Assembly: GCF_032911445.1 (NCBI RefSeq)
Contig: NZ_JAWJEJ010000001.1
Coordinates: forward strand, 248,001 to 312,000
Source of the DNA: Sphingomonas sp. HF-S4
Lineage (GTDB): Bacteria > Pseudomonadota > Alphaproteobacteria > Sphingomonadales > Sphingomonadaceae
DNA length: 64,000 nucleotides
Direction: 5' to 3'
Below are positions 1-8,328 of this stretch, piece after piece. Position numbers and translations under genes: made by a program. The notes under the pieces were generated by a model, which searched no databases, had not been told where the DNA came from, and saw only the letters and a list, made by a program, of their open reading frames with translations. The number at the start of each line of letters is the position of its first letter. Within the stretch, counting starts at the first letter, position 1.

Positions 1-389
1 CAGCGATGCCAGCCGGTCTTCTCGCCTAGCACCAGTGCGCCGAGGATCGTCGCGAAGATCGGCACGGTAAACTGGAGCGTGGTCGCCTCGGCCAGCGGCA
101 GCAGCAGCACCGCGCCGAACGTGAACACCATGCCGCAAAGCCCGATCGCGGTGCGGCTGACATGCGCGCCGAAGCGCCGGGTGCGGATCGAGCCCAGCCC
201 CGGCCCGGCGACGATCCAGGCCGTGACCAGCGGCACCGCCCAGAACTGGCGATGGAACATCGTCTCCACCAGCGTCGCGCCGCGCGCCTCGGCCAGCTTG
301 ATCAGCGCCGACATCGTCGAGAGGCAGGCGATCGCGAACAGGCGCAATGCCAGGCCCTTGAAGGCGCTTTCGGTTCGGGCCTGCGTCAC
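1..389 (-). CDS. EamA/DMT-family transporter, N-terminal part (cut by window edge)
   Basis: The reverse strand reads MTQARTESAFKGLALRLF and continues as alternating hydrophobic helices and short basic loops. This is the layout of drug/metabolite-transporter (EamA) proteins, inner-membrane exporters with ten helices in two repeats. About 129 residues, covering roughly the first four helices, are inside the window; the rest lies beyond base 1. The segment LAEATTLQFTVPIFATILGA, near the end of what is visible, is typical of the family. A GTG at 389 is used; another in-frame GTG lies six bases upstream and no clear ribosome site separates them. The substrate cannot be told. The gene diverges from proS across a 212-base gap. 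Confidence 0.8.
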   Translation of the reverse strand, partial: MTQARTESAFKGLALRLFAIACLSTMSALIKLAEARGATLVETMFHRQFWAVPLVTAWIVAGPGLGSIRTRRFGAHVSRTAIGLCGMVFTFGAVLLLPLAEATTLQFTVPIFATILGALVLGEKTGWHR

Positions 390-495
390 GTGCACCGGGT
401 ACGCAGCGCTGTTGCGGCGCACAACCCTCGTGGCGCGGCAAAAGGGCTGGGAATGTTGGATTTCTTCTGAAACAGTGCAGGAATGTGAAGGGCGG

Positions 496-545
496 TTGAC
501 TGCCGCGCCAACACGCGAAGCGAGTCAACTTCGTCAATTGACTCG
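496..545. promoter_or_regulatory. Cluster of TTGACT(CG) motifs upstream of proS
   Basis: The gap between the divergent transporter and proS holds TTGACTG at 496, CGAGTCAA at 521-528 (TTGACTCG on the other strand) and TTGACTCG at 538-545. The last two flank the 10-base palindrome GTCAATTGAC at 533-542. The same octamer recurs near 11.3 kb. It could be a bidirectional promoter, since TTGACT resembles a -35 box, or a regulator site. The function is not known to me. Confidence 0.4.
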
Positions 546-601
546 TGTCGCCGTCCCACTGCCATTGCGGCGGTTGCGGACGGGCCTTAGAGGCACGGAC
601 C

Positions 602-2128
602 ATGATCAAGCACGCGCTCAACGTCACCCGCGAAAAGGATTTCGCCGCCTGGTATCAAGCCGTCATCTCGGAGGCCGATCTGGCCGAGGAGAGCGGGGTG
701 CGCGGATGCATGGTCATCCGGCCGTGGGGCTATGGCATCTGGGAGCGCATCCAGCGGCTGCTCGACGATCGCATCAAGGCGACCGGACACGAGAATTGCT
801 ATTTCCCGCTGTTCATCCCGCTCTCCTACTTCGAGAAGGAAGCCGAGCATGTCGACGGCTTCGCCAAGGAGATGGCGGTCGTCACGCACCACCGGCTCGT
901 GCAGAAGGACGGCAAGCTCGTCCCCGATCCCGAGGCGAAGCTGGAGGAGCCGCTGGTCGTGCGGCCGACGTCGGAGACCGTGATCGGCGCGGCGTTCAGC
1001 CGCTGGATCCAGTCGTGGCGCGACTTGCCGGTGCTGATCAACCAATGGGCCAACGTCGTCCGCTGGGAGATGCGCACGCGCATGTTCCTGCGCACCAGCG
1101 AGTTCCTCTGGCAGGAAGGGCACACTGCGCACGCCACCGTCGAGGAGGCGCGCGAAGAGACGATGAAGATGCTCGAAGTCTATCGCTCGTTCGCCGAGGA
1201 CTGCCTGGCGCTGCCGGTGGTCGCAGGCGAGAAGCCCGAGAACGAGCGCTTCCCGGGCGCGGTCTCGACCTACAGCATCGAGGCGATGATGCAGGACGGC
1301 AAGGCGCTCCAGGCGGGCACATCGCACTTCCTGGGCACGACGTTCAGCAGCGCGCAGAACATCCGCTTCCAGAATGCCGAGGGTGAGCTCGAACTCGCGC
1401 AGACGACGAGCTGGGGCGTCTCGACTCGGATGATCGGCGGCGTGATCATGGTGCATGGCGACGATGACGGGCTGCGCGTGCCGCCGCGGATCGCGCCGTG
1501 GCAAGTGGTGATCGTGCCGATGCTGCGCGACCAGCCCGAGGACGCGGAGATCACCGCCTACTGCAAGACGCTCCAGGCCGAGCTGGCCAAGCTGAGCGCG
1601 CTGGGCGAGCCGGTGCGCGCGCTGCTCGACCTGCGCCCGGCCAAGGCGGCGACCAAGCGCTGGGGCTGGGTCAAGAAGGGTGCGCCGATCGTGATCGAAG
1701 TCGGCGGGCGCGATGTTGCCGGCGGCAACGTCTCAGTGATCCGCCGCGACCGGCTGTATCGCGAGGACGGCAAGCTCGACAGCGCGGTGGTGGCGCGCGG
1801 GCAGCTGGTCGAGGAGGCGCCGGCGATGCTCGAGAGCATCCAGCAGGCGCTGCACACCCAGGCGCGCGAGCGGATGGACGCCAATATCCGCCGCGACGTG
1901 ACCGAGTTCGCCGAACTGGAAAAGGCATTCGAGGGCAGCAAGCCGGGCTGGGTGGAAGTTAGCTGGTCGAAGCCCACGGGCGCCGAGCTCGACAAGGTGG
2001 TCGAGCGGCTGAAGGCGCTGAAGCTCACCTTCCGCAACGTGCCGGGCGATGCCGCGGCGGCAGAAGGCGCGTGCATCTTCACCGGCGCGTCGGCGGTCGA
2101 GCGGATCCTGGTCGCACGGGCCTATTGA
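602..2128 (+). CDS. proS: Prolyl-tRNA synthetase, archaeal/eukaryotic type
   Basis: Charges tRNA-Pro with proline in the cytoplasm. The 508-residue product opens with the class II synthetase core. RGCMVIRPWGYGIWE lies near residue 38, followed by the motif 2 region WEMRTRMFLRTSEFLWQEGH and a C-terminal anticodon-binding and dimer part ending in AY, as in the archaeal/eukaryotic form. There is no sign of the large insertion domain of the bacterial (E. coli) form. An in-frame extension back to 545 exists, but ATG 602 starts the conserved MIKHALNVTREKDF, so it is preferred. The next gene begins four bases after the stop, so the two are probably cotranscribed. Many alphaproteobacteria carry a different ProRS type; whether this genome has a second copy cannot be seen here. 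Confidence 0.95.
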   Translation: MIKHALNVTREKDFAAWYQAVISEADLAEESGVRGCMVIRPWGYGIWERIQRLLDDRIKATGHENCYFPLFIPLSYFEKEAEHVDGFAKEMAVVTHHRLVQKDGKLVPDPEAKLEEPLVVRPTSETVIGAAFSRWIQSWRDLPVLINQWANVVRWEMRTRMFLRTSEFLWQEGHTAHATVEEAREETMKMLEVYRSFAEDCLALPVVAGEKPENERFPGAVSTYSIEAMMQDGKALQAGTSHFLGTTFSSAQNIRFQNAEGELELAQTTSWGVSTRMIGGVIMVHGDDDGLRVPPRIAPWQVVIVPMLRDQPEDAEITAYCKTLQAELAKLSALGEPVRALLDLRPAKAATKRWGWVKKGAPIVIEVGGRDVAGGNVSVIRRDRLYREDGKLDSAVVARGQLVEEAPAMLESIQQALHTQARERMDANIRRDVTEFAELEKAFEGSKPGWVEVSWSKPTGAELDKVVERLKALKLTFRNVPGDAAAAEGACIFTGASAVERILVARAY

Positions 2129-2132
2129 GCCG

Positions 2133-2738
2133 GTGGCGGTTCGCTCGCTCTTCGCTTCGTTGCTCTACCAAGAACCGCTCGGCGACGACGCGCTGATCGA
2201 CGAGCTCGAAGCGTCGTGCCTCCAGCTTGCCGAGGACGATCGCGCCGGGCGCGGCTGGGCCAAGGAGCACGGCTATCGCGGCTACACGTCCTACGCCTCG
2301 CTCGACGACCTGCCGATCCGCGACCCAGCGTTCGCCGATCTCAAGCGGCTGCTCGATAAGCATGTCGCCAAGTTCGCCGAAGCGTGCGGGTTCGAACTGG
2401 GGGGCAAGAAGCTCAAGCTCGACAGCCTGTGGGTCAATGTGCTCGACGGCAAGGGCGGTCACACCGCCCATATCCACCCGCACAGCGTGGTGTCCGGGAC
2501 GGTCTATGTGGCGCTGCCCGAGGGCTCGCGCGGGCTCAAGCTTGAAGATCCGCGGCTTGCGATGATGATGGCGGCGCCGCCGCGGCGGCCCGACGCGGCG
2601 GAGGCATTGCAGAGCTTCGTCGAAGTGGTGCCCGAGCCGGGGACGGTGCTGCTGTGGGAGAGCTGGCTGCGGCATGAAGTGCCCGCCGGATCGGGCAAGG
2701 GCAAACGGATCAGCGTTAGCTTCAACTATCGCTGGTAG
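2133..2738 (+). CDS. Putative 2-oxoglutarate/Fe(II)-dependent oxygenase
   Basis: A 201-residue cytoplasmic protein starting at GTG 2133, four bases after the proS stop. The C-terminal half shows the jelly-roll oxygenase pattern: HIHPHSVVSGTVYVALP supplies a histidine cluster for iron, RHEVPAG supplies the distal histidine, and RISVSFNYRW at the end supplies the arginine expected to bind 2-oxoglutarate. This fits the uncharacterised 2OG-Fe(II) oxygenase families of about 200 residues. The substrate is unknown. Translational coupling to proS suggests shared expression rather than a shared pathway. Confidence 0.8.
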   Translation: MAVRSLFASLLYQEPLGDDALIDELEASCLQLAEDDRAGRGWAKEHGYRGYTSYASLDDLPIRDPAFADLKRLLDKHVAKFAEACGFELGGKKLKLDSLWVNVLDGKGGHTAHIHPHSVVSGTVYVALPEGSRGLKLEDPRLAMMMAAPPRRPDAAEALQSFVEVVPEPGTVLLWESWLRHEVPAGSGKGKRISVSFNYRW

Positions 2739-2749
2739 CGGGAGGGGGC

Positions 2750-3772
2750 ATGGATCGACGGACGGTGCTTGGCGGGGCGTTGCTGCTGCCGGCCGCGGCG
2801 CGGGCGGAAGCGCGCTGGGATGCGATCGTCGATCCGCGCACCGGCACGCTCGGCAAGGCGCTGGAACGGGCTGCGGCCGCGGGCGGTCGGCCGTTCCGGA
2901 TATTGGTGCGCGAGGGTGTGCTGGTCGAAAAACTGACGATCGCCGTGCCCAATGTGACGATCGTCGGCAGCGGGCCGAAAACGGTGCTGAGCTTCGGCAC
3001 CTATGCGGGACTCAAGCATCCCGACGGCAATGTTTGGGGCACCGGGCGTACCGGCACGCTGACCGTCTCGGCGCCGGGCACGACGCTGCGCAACCTGACC
3101 ATCCGCAACAGCTTCGACTATATCGGCGCCCAGCGCGACACTGCCGGCAACGGCGCGCAGGCGGTGGCACTGACGATCGGGCGCGAGGCGGATCGGACCT
3201 GGGTCGATCGCTGTTGGCTCGAAGGCTATCAGGACACGCTCTACGTCCAGTCGCGGTCGCTGTTTACCGATTGCCGGATCGTCGGCGGCGTCGATTTCAT
3301 TTTCGGCGGGGCGGCGGCGTGGTTCGAACGCTGCGAGATCGTCACGCGCTTCGTACCCGGCGCGGCCGAGTTCGGCTTTCTCACCGCGCCGAGCACGCCG
3401 CTGGAGCAGCCGTTCGGGCTCGTCTTCTCGCGGTGCCGGCTGGGCCGCGAGCCCGGCGTGCCGGCGCGCTCGACCTGGCTCGGGCGGCCGTGGCGCGCTG
3501 GCGGCAACATGGCGCTGACCGGCCAGTCGGTGTTCCTGCGCTGCTGGCTGGACGCGCATATCAAGCGCGAAGGCTGGACGTGGATGGGCTATAAGGGCCC
3601 GGACGGCGAGCAGCGCCGACTGACGCCGCAGGAAGCGCGGCTGTTCGAATATGCCAGCCGCGGCCCGGGCGCGGGGCCGGCCTCGTCCACGCGTCGCATG
3701 CTCGGCCAAGCGGACGCGGCGAAATTCACCCGCGCCACTGTGTTGGGCGGCTGGGACGGGTTCAGCGGATGA
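2750..3772 (+). CDS. Pectinesterase (pectin methylesterase, CE8 family)
   Basis: Removes methyl esters from homogalacturonan, releasing methanol and pectate. The 340-residue protein begins MDRRTVLGGALLLPAAARAEA, an export signal with an RR pair that could use the Tat route. The right-handed beta-helix core carries the family hallmarks: GYQDTLY (about residue 160, catalytic Asp), GGVDFIFGG (about residue 180, second Asp) and LGRPWR (about residue 244, arginine). A GGGAGGGGG ribosome site precedes ATG 2750. It follows the oxygenase gene by 11 bases, and its last 11 bases overlap the convergent PilZ gene. With the GH43 enzyme at 62.6 kb it suggests pectin/arabinan breakdown. Confidence 0.93.
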   Translation: MDRRTVLGGALLLPAAARAEARWDAIVDPRTGTLGKALERAAAAGGRPFRILVREGVLVEKLTIAVPNVTIVGSGPKTVLSFGTYAGLKHPDGNVWGTGRTGTLTVSAPGTTLRNLTIRNSFDYIGAQRDTAGNGAQAVALTIGREADRTWVDRCWLEGYQDTLYVQSRSLFTDCRIVGGVDFIFGGAAAWFERCEIVTRFVPGAAEFGFLTAPSTPLEQPFGLVFSRCRLGREPGVPARSTWLGRPWRAGGNMALTGQSVFLRCWLDAHIKREGWTWMGYKGPDGEQRRLTPQEARLFEYASRGPGAGPASSTRRMLGQADAAKFTRATVLGGWDGFSG

Positions 3773-4094
3773 TGAGCGTGAGCGAGCGCATCAGGCTGCG
3801 CTCGATCGGCGCGTCGAAGCGGCAGCCGATATGCGCGCCGTCGTTCCACATCACCGTGCCTGCGATGGGCAGGCTTTCCTTGAGACGCAGCCAGACGCGT
3901 TCGCCCTCATTGTGCTCGCTGGTGCAGGCGAGGCGGCAGCCATAGACCGAGAGGTCACGCAGGATCGCCTCCGTAGCGCTGTCGCCCTGTTTGCGGACGG
4001 TGGCGCGCGTGACGAGGATGCGATGCCGCGGCTCGCTGCGCTGTTCCACCAGCGCAGGTCCAACCGTCCGGAATTGCGTAAGCCTCGTTGCCAT
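3762..4094 (-). CDS. PilZ-domain protein, probable c-di-GMP binder
   Basis: A 110-residue single-domain protein. It has the RxxxR motif (R19 and R23 in QRSEPRHR) and the DLSVYG motif (the D/NxSxxG element) about 25 residues on, both used by PilZ domains to hold cyclic di-GMP. No signal peptide or membrane segment is visible. Such stand-alone PilZ proteins act as second-messenger receptors for motility or exopolysaccharide control; the target here is unknown. It faces the pectinesterase gene, and the two coding ends overlap by 11 bases. Confidence 0.88.
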   Translation of the reverse strand: MATRLTQFRTVGPALVEQRSEPRHRILVTRATVRKQGDSATEAILRDLSVYGCRLACTSEHNEGERVWLRLKESLPIAGTVMWNDGAHIGCRFDAPIERSLMRSLTLIIR

Positions 4095-4144
4095 TTATTT
4101 CTGCCCCCGCAGAGCGCACCCGGGCCGGGCTTATCGGCAAATGG

Positions 4145-5602
4145 TTAAACGAATGTTGCGCTCCACCACCGGCCAAATGCGTCGCGTTCCGCCCTCGACA
4201 GGTGCAGCCCGAGCTTGGAGCGGCGGAACAGCACGTCCTCGGGGGTCAGCGCCCATTCGCGATCGCGCATCCACCGCGCCTCGACCTCGGTGAGCCCGGC
4301 GCCGAGCGGCGTGCCCATCCCGGCCTCGTCCCCGACCTTGGCGAGCATCTCGTCGAGGCAAGTGCCATAGGCATGCGCCATCCGACGCGCGCGCGCCTCG
4401 CCGAGGAACGGCCAGCGTGCCAGGACGTGTTCCAAGTAAAGTTCGAAGTCTTCGATTGCGCCGCCGGGAAAGATGCGAGCGCTTGTCTGGGGGCGGGGTT
4501 CGATGCCGAGCGCAGGGCCGATCTTCTCGATCGCCTCCTCGGCCAGTGCCCGCGCGGTCGTAATCTTGCCGCCGAAGATCGAGAGCAGGGGCGGGCCGTG
4601 CTTGTCGAGTTCGAGCAGATAGTCGCGGGTTACCGCCTGCGCCTTGGCGGCGCCGTCGTCGTGAAGCGGGCGGACGCCGGACCAGTGCCAGACGACATCG
4701 GCGGGCGACACTTTCCGCCTGAAATAACGGTTCACTGCGTCGCAGATATAGCGGGTCTCTTCCTGCGAGCAGATCGCATCCTCGGGCGCGTCCACGGGGA
4801 TGTCGGTGGTGCCGATCTCGGTGAACTCGCCTTCATAGGGAATGGCGAAGACGATGCGGCGGTCAGGTTGCTGCAGGATATAGGCGTGGTCGCCGTCGAA
4901 CAGCTTGGGGACGACGATGTGGCTGCCCTTGACCAGCCGGACTTGCGAAGGAGTCGCGACAGCGAGCTTGTCGAGAAGCGTTCGCACCCACGGCCCGGCG
5001 GCATTGACCAGTCCGCGCGCCTCGACCGCGCGGCCGTCGTCCAGCATCGCCCACCAGCAATCGCCAGAGCGGACGGCGGACTTGAGTTCGGTCCGCGTGG
5101 CGATTTCGGCACCGTGCGCGGCGGCGTCCAGGGCATTGGCCAGCGTCAGGCGAGCGTCATCGACCCAGGCGTCCGAATAGACGAACCCGCGATGCTTGCC
5201 GGCGAGCGGATCGGTGAAGGCTTTGTCGGCGCGGCGGAGGCTTCGCGAGCGCGGAAGCGAGGAGCGGCCAGCGAGCAGATCGTAGAGCCACAGCCCGGCG
5301 CGGACCATCACCCAGGGCCGGACGGCATGCGCGTGCGGCAGAACGAAGGTCATCGGGCGGATCAGATGCGGCGCGGCGGCGAGCAGGCGCTCACGCTCGT
5401 GGAGCGCTTCGCGGACCAAGCGGAATTCATAGGTCTCGAGATAGCGCAGCCCGCCATGGATCAGCTTGGTCGAGGCGGAGGAAGTGTGGTGGGCGAGATC
5501 GTCCTTCTCGACGAGCAGCACCTTGAGCCCGGCAAGCGACGCTTCGCGGGCAATCGCGCAGCCGTTGATCCCGCCGCCGACGATGAGGAGATCGTATGTC
5601 AC
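4145..5602 (-). CDS. glpD: Glycerol-3-phosphate dehydrogenase (FAD, aerobic type)
   Basis: Oxidises sn-glycerol 3-phosphate to dihydroxyacetone phosphate at the inner membrane and feeds electrons to quinone. About 485 residues. The N-terminus VTYDLLIVGGGINGCAIARE is the FAD-binding beta-alpha-beta fold, followed by TSSASTKLIHGGLRYLE, a signature of the family, and a C-terminal helical domain. GTG 5602 is preferred over the in-frame ATG at 5668 because it starts immediately before the FAD motif and leaves room for the divergent rnr promoter; no strong ribosome site is visible for either. No glpK or glpF neighbours are present, so it stands alone. Confidence 0.92.
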   Translation of the reverse strand: MTYDLLIVGGGINGCAIAREASLAGLKVLLVEKDDLAHHTSSASTKLIHGGLRYLETYEFRLVREALHERERLLAAAPHLIRPMTFVLPHAHAVRPWVMVRAGLWLYDLLAGRSSLPRSRSLRRADKAFTDPLAGKHRGFVYSDAWVDDARLTLANALDAAAHGAEIATRTELKSAVRSGDCWWAMLDDGRAVEARGLVNAAGPWVRTLLDKLAVATPSQVRLVKGSHIVVPKLFDGDHAYILQQPDRRIVFAIPYEGEFTEIGTTDIPVDAPEDAICSQEETRYICDAVNRYFRRKVSPADVVWHWSGVRPLHDDGAAKAQAVTRDYLLELDKHGPPLLSIFGGKITTARALAEEAIEKIGPALGIEPRPQTSARIFPGGAIEDFELYLEHVLARWPFLGEARARRMAHAYGTCLDEMLAKVGDEAGMGTPLGAGLTEVEARWMRDREWALTPEDVLFRRSKLGLHLSRAERDAFGRWWSATFV

Positions 5603-5655
5603 GGCGCCAGTTACGCAGTTGGACAAGTTGCCGCGAGTCCCTATCTTGGGTGCCA

Positions 5656-7944
5656 ATGACAAAACCAAAAAAGAGAGCAGGTCTGCCCAGCAGGGAGCAG
5701 ATCCTCGATTTCATTTCCAATTCCCCGACGCCGGCGGGCAAGCGCGAGATTGCCAAGGCGTTCGGGCTTTCGGCGCAGGACAAGATCGCGCTCAAGGCAC
5801 TGCTCAAGGACATGGGCGACGAGGGGCTGATCGACAGCGCGCCCGGCCGCGCCTTCCACAAGATGGGCGGGCTGCCCAAGGTAACCGTGCTGCGCGTTAC
5901 TGATGCCGATGGCGACACCGTCTGGGCAGTGCCCGAGCGCTGGGAGGCCGAGGGTATCCCGGTGCCACGGTTGCGCGTCCGCGAGCAGCGCGGCAAGCGC
6001 GCAGCGCTGGGCATCGGCGACCGGATCCTCGCGCGTACCGAAGAGGCCGGGAAAGGCTGGATCGCCCACCCGATGAAGAAGCTCGCGGGCGGCGAGGAGC
6101 AGATGCTCGGCGTCGTCCAGGAAGAGGGGGGGCGGCTCTATCTGCGCGGCATCGACAAGAAGGAGCGCCACAGCTACCCGATCTCGGAGCGCAACGGCGC
6201 CGAGCCGGGCGACCTCGTCCTCGCAAACAAGGCCGGCAAGCCGCCGCGGATCTTCGCGCATGTCGTCCAGCGGCTGGGCGATCCGTTCGCGCCGCGCAGC
6301 TTCTCGCTGATCGCGATCCACCGCCACGGCATCCCCAATGTCTTCTCCGACGATCTGCTCGCCGAGGCGGAGCGGATTTCGAAGCAGGATCTGGGTAAGC
6401 GCGAGGATCTGCGCGACCTGCCGATCGTCGCGATCGACCCGGCCGATGCGCGCGATCACGACGACGCGGTGTGGGCGGCGCCCGACGACGATCCGGAGAA
6501 CCAGGGCGGCTGGAAGGCAGTCGTCGCGATCGCCGATGTCAGCTTCTATGTGCGGCCGGGCTCCGAGCTCGACCGCGAGGCGCGCAAGCGGGGCAATTCG
6601 GTCTATTTCCCCGACCGCGTCGTGCCGATGCTGCCCGAGATCCTCTCGGCGGAAGTGTGCTCGCTCAAGGAAGGCGAGGACCGCGCGGCGCTGGCGTGCC
6701 ACCTTCAGGTCGGCAAGCATGGCGAACTCAAGTCGTGGCGCTTCACCCGCGCCGTGGTCAGCCTCGCGGCGAACATCGCCTATGACGATGCGCAGACGAT
6801 CATCGATGGGCCGGGGAGCGACCGCGCCCTGCTCGACGATCGCTTCGCGCCGGGCGGCGAGAAACGCGACGCGATCGAGCCCGCGCTGCGTCACCTGTGG
6901 GATTGCTGGCGCGCGCTCAACAAGGCGCGCGAGAAGCGCGAGCCGCTTGATCTAGATCTGCCCGAGCGGCGGATCGTACTCGACGAGAAGGGCAGGATCC
7001 TCTCGGTGGCACCGCGCGAGCGGCTGGATGCGCACAAGCTGATCGAGGACTACATGATCGCGGCCAACGTCGCCGCGGCCAAGGCGCTCGAGGCCAAGAA
7101 GGCGCCGGTGATGTACCGCGTCCACGAGCCGCCGGCGCGCGAGAAGCTCGTCGCGCTCAAGGAATATCTCAGGACCTGGGATCTCGAATTCGCGCTCGGG
7201 CAGGTGATCAAGCCGGCGACGTTCAACCATATCCTCGAGCGTGTGGGCGAGGCCGACTTCCGCGACGAAGTGATGCAGCAGGTGCTGCGGACGCAGACGC
7301 AGGCCTATTACGGCCCCCAGAATGCTGGGCATTTCGGGCTGTCGCTGGGCAGCTATGCCCACTTCACTTCGCCGATCCGCCGCTATGCCGACCTGATCGT
7401 GCATCGCTCGCTAGTCGATGCGTACAAGCTCGGGCCGGGCGGGCTGACCTCCGAGGAGGCCGGATCGATGGAGCGGATCGGCGAGAGCATCTCGACGCTC
7501 GAGCGTCGCGCGATGGAGGCCGAGCGCGAGACGATCGACCGCTATGTTGCCGCCTATCTATCCGCGCATGTCGGCGAAGTGATGGAGGCGCGCATCACGG
7601 GCGTGCAGAATTTCGGCTTCTTCGCGACGATCGAGGGCATCGGCGGCGACGGGCTGGTGCCGGTACGCGATCTCGGCACCGAATATTTCCGCTACGACGA
7701 GGCGAGCCAGCGGCTGATCGGCGAGGATACCGGCGAATTCTTCGCGCTCGGCCAGCGGCTCAAGCTGCGGCTGGCCGAGGCCAATCCGGTGTCCGGCGCG
7801 CTGCGCTTCGAACTGCCCGACGGCAAGGGTTCGGCATCGAGCGGCGGCGAGCGCGACGACCGGCGGGGGCCCCGTGGCCCCAAGCGCGTGATCAAGCATC
7901 GCGGCCGCCCGGCGAACATCCGCCACCAGGGGCGCAAGCGATAG
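5656..7944 (+). CDS. rnr: Ribonuclease R
   Basis: 3'-to-5' exoribonuclease that degrades structured RNA and takes part in rRNA and mRNA quality control. The 762-residue protein has an N-terminal winged-helix segment (about residues 10-80), cold-shock-type domains, then the RNB catalytic domain. Its metal-binding aspartates are in DPADARDHDDAV near residue 262. A C-terminal S1 domain starts around residue 639 (ARITGVQNFGFFA), and a basic tail follows. ATG 5656 is chosen over the frame-open 5596 because MTKPKKRAG matches the usual basic start and because 5596 overlaps the divergent glpD start. The 53-base gap to glpD must hold both promoters. Confidence 0.95.
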   Translation: MTKPKKRAGLPSREQILDFISNSPTPAGKREIAKAFGLSAQDKIALKALLKDMGDEGLIDSAPGRAFHKMGGLPKVTVLRVTDADGDTVWAVPERWEAEGIPVPRLRVREQRGKRAALGIGDRILARTEEAGKGWIAHPMKKLAGGEEQMLGVVQEEGGRLYLRGIDKKERHSYPISERNGAEPGDLVLANKAGKPPRIFAHVVQRLGDPFAPRSFSLIAIHRHGIPNVFSDDLLAEAERISKQDLGKREDLRDLPIVAIDPADARDHDDAVWAAPDDDPENQGGWKAVVAIADVSFYVRPGSELDREARKRGNSVYFPDRVVPMLPEILSAEVCSLKEGEDRAALACHLQVGKHGELKSWRFTRAVVSLAANIAYDDAQTIIDGPGSDRALLDDRFAPGGEKRDAIEPALRHLWDCWRALNKAREKREPLDLDLPERRIVLDEKGRILSVAPRERLDAHKLIEDYMIAANVAAAKALEAKKAPVMYRVHEPPAREKLVALKEYLRTWDLEFALGQVIKPATFNHILERVGEADFRDEVMQQVLRTQTQAYYGPQNAGHFGLSLGSYAHFTSPIRRYADLIVHRSLVDAYKLGPGGLTSEEAGSMERIGESISTLERRAMEAERETIDRYVAAYLSAHVGEVMEARITGVQNFGFFATIEGIGGDGLVPVRDLGTEYFRYDEASQRLIGEDTGEFFALGQRLKLRLAEANPVSGALRFELPDGKGSASSGGERDDRRGPRGPKRVIKHRGRPANIRHQGRKR

Positions 7945-8036
7945 GCCATTGAGCCGGGGCCGCTCCCGTGCCAGCCTGTGCCGGCAAGGGGACAGCCATA
8001 ATCGCAGCATCACCGGTTCCGTCGATCATCGCTGCG

Positions 8037-8321
8037 ATGGTGTCGCGCGCGCGGCGGCGGATCGCCGACCACTTCACCGTCCAGCATGCGACCAGCGCCG
8101 ACGACGCAGTCGCCTTCGTCCCGCAGAGCCGGATCGAGCGCAGCCAGTTCGAGCGGATGCTGGCACGCGGCGTCGTCCGCGAGGCTGGGGAGGGGCGCTA
8201 CTGGCTCGATATCCAGGCCTATCAGGGCGAAATCGAGTCGCGGCGCCGCAAGCTGGTGCCGATCGTGATCATCCTCACCGTCATCGCCGCCGGACTGATC
8301 CTGCTCGCCTATCGCGGCTGA
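8037..8321 (+). CDS. Hypothetical protein with C-terminal membrane anchor
   Basis: About 94 residues from ATG 8037, or 117 from an in-frame GTG at 7968; no ribosome site decides between them. The first two thirds are soluble and charged (SRARRRIADHFTVQHA, then QSRIERSQFERMLARGVVRE), possibly a small winged-helix-like fold. The end is one hydrophobic helix (VPIVIILTVIAAGLILLAY), so it is likely a tail-anchored inner-membrane protein. It follows rnr by under 100 bases on the same strand. I do not recognise the family. Confidence 0.6.
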   Translation: MVSRARRRIADHFTVQHATSADDAVAFVPQSRIERSQFERMLARGVVREAGEGRYWLDIQAYQGEIESRRRKLVPIVIILTVIAAGLILLAYRG

Positions 8322-8328
8322 GGCGCCG

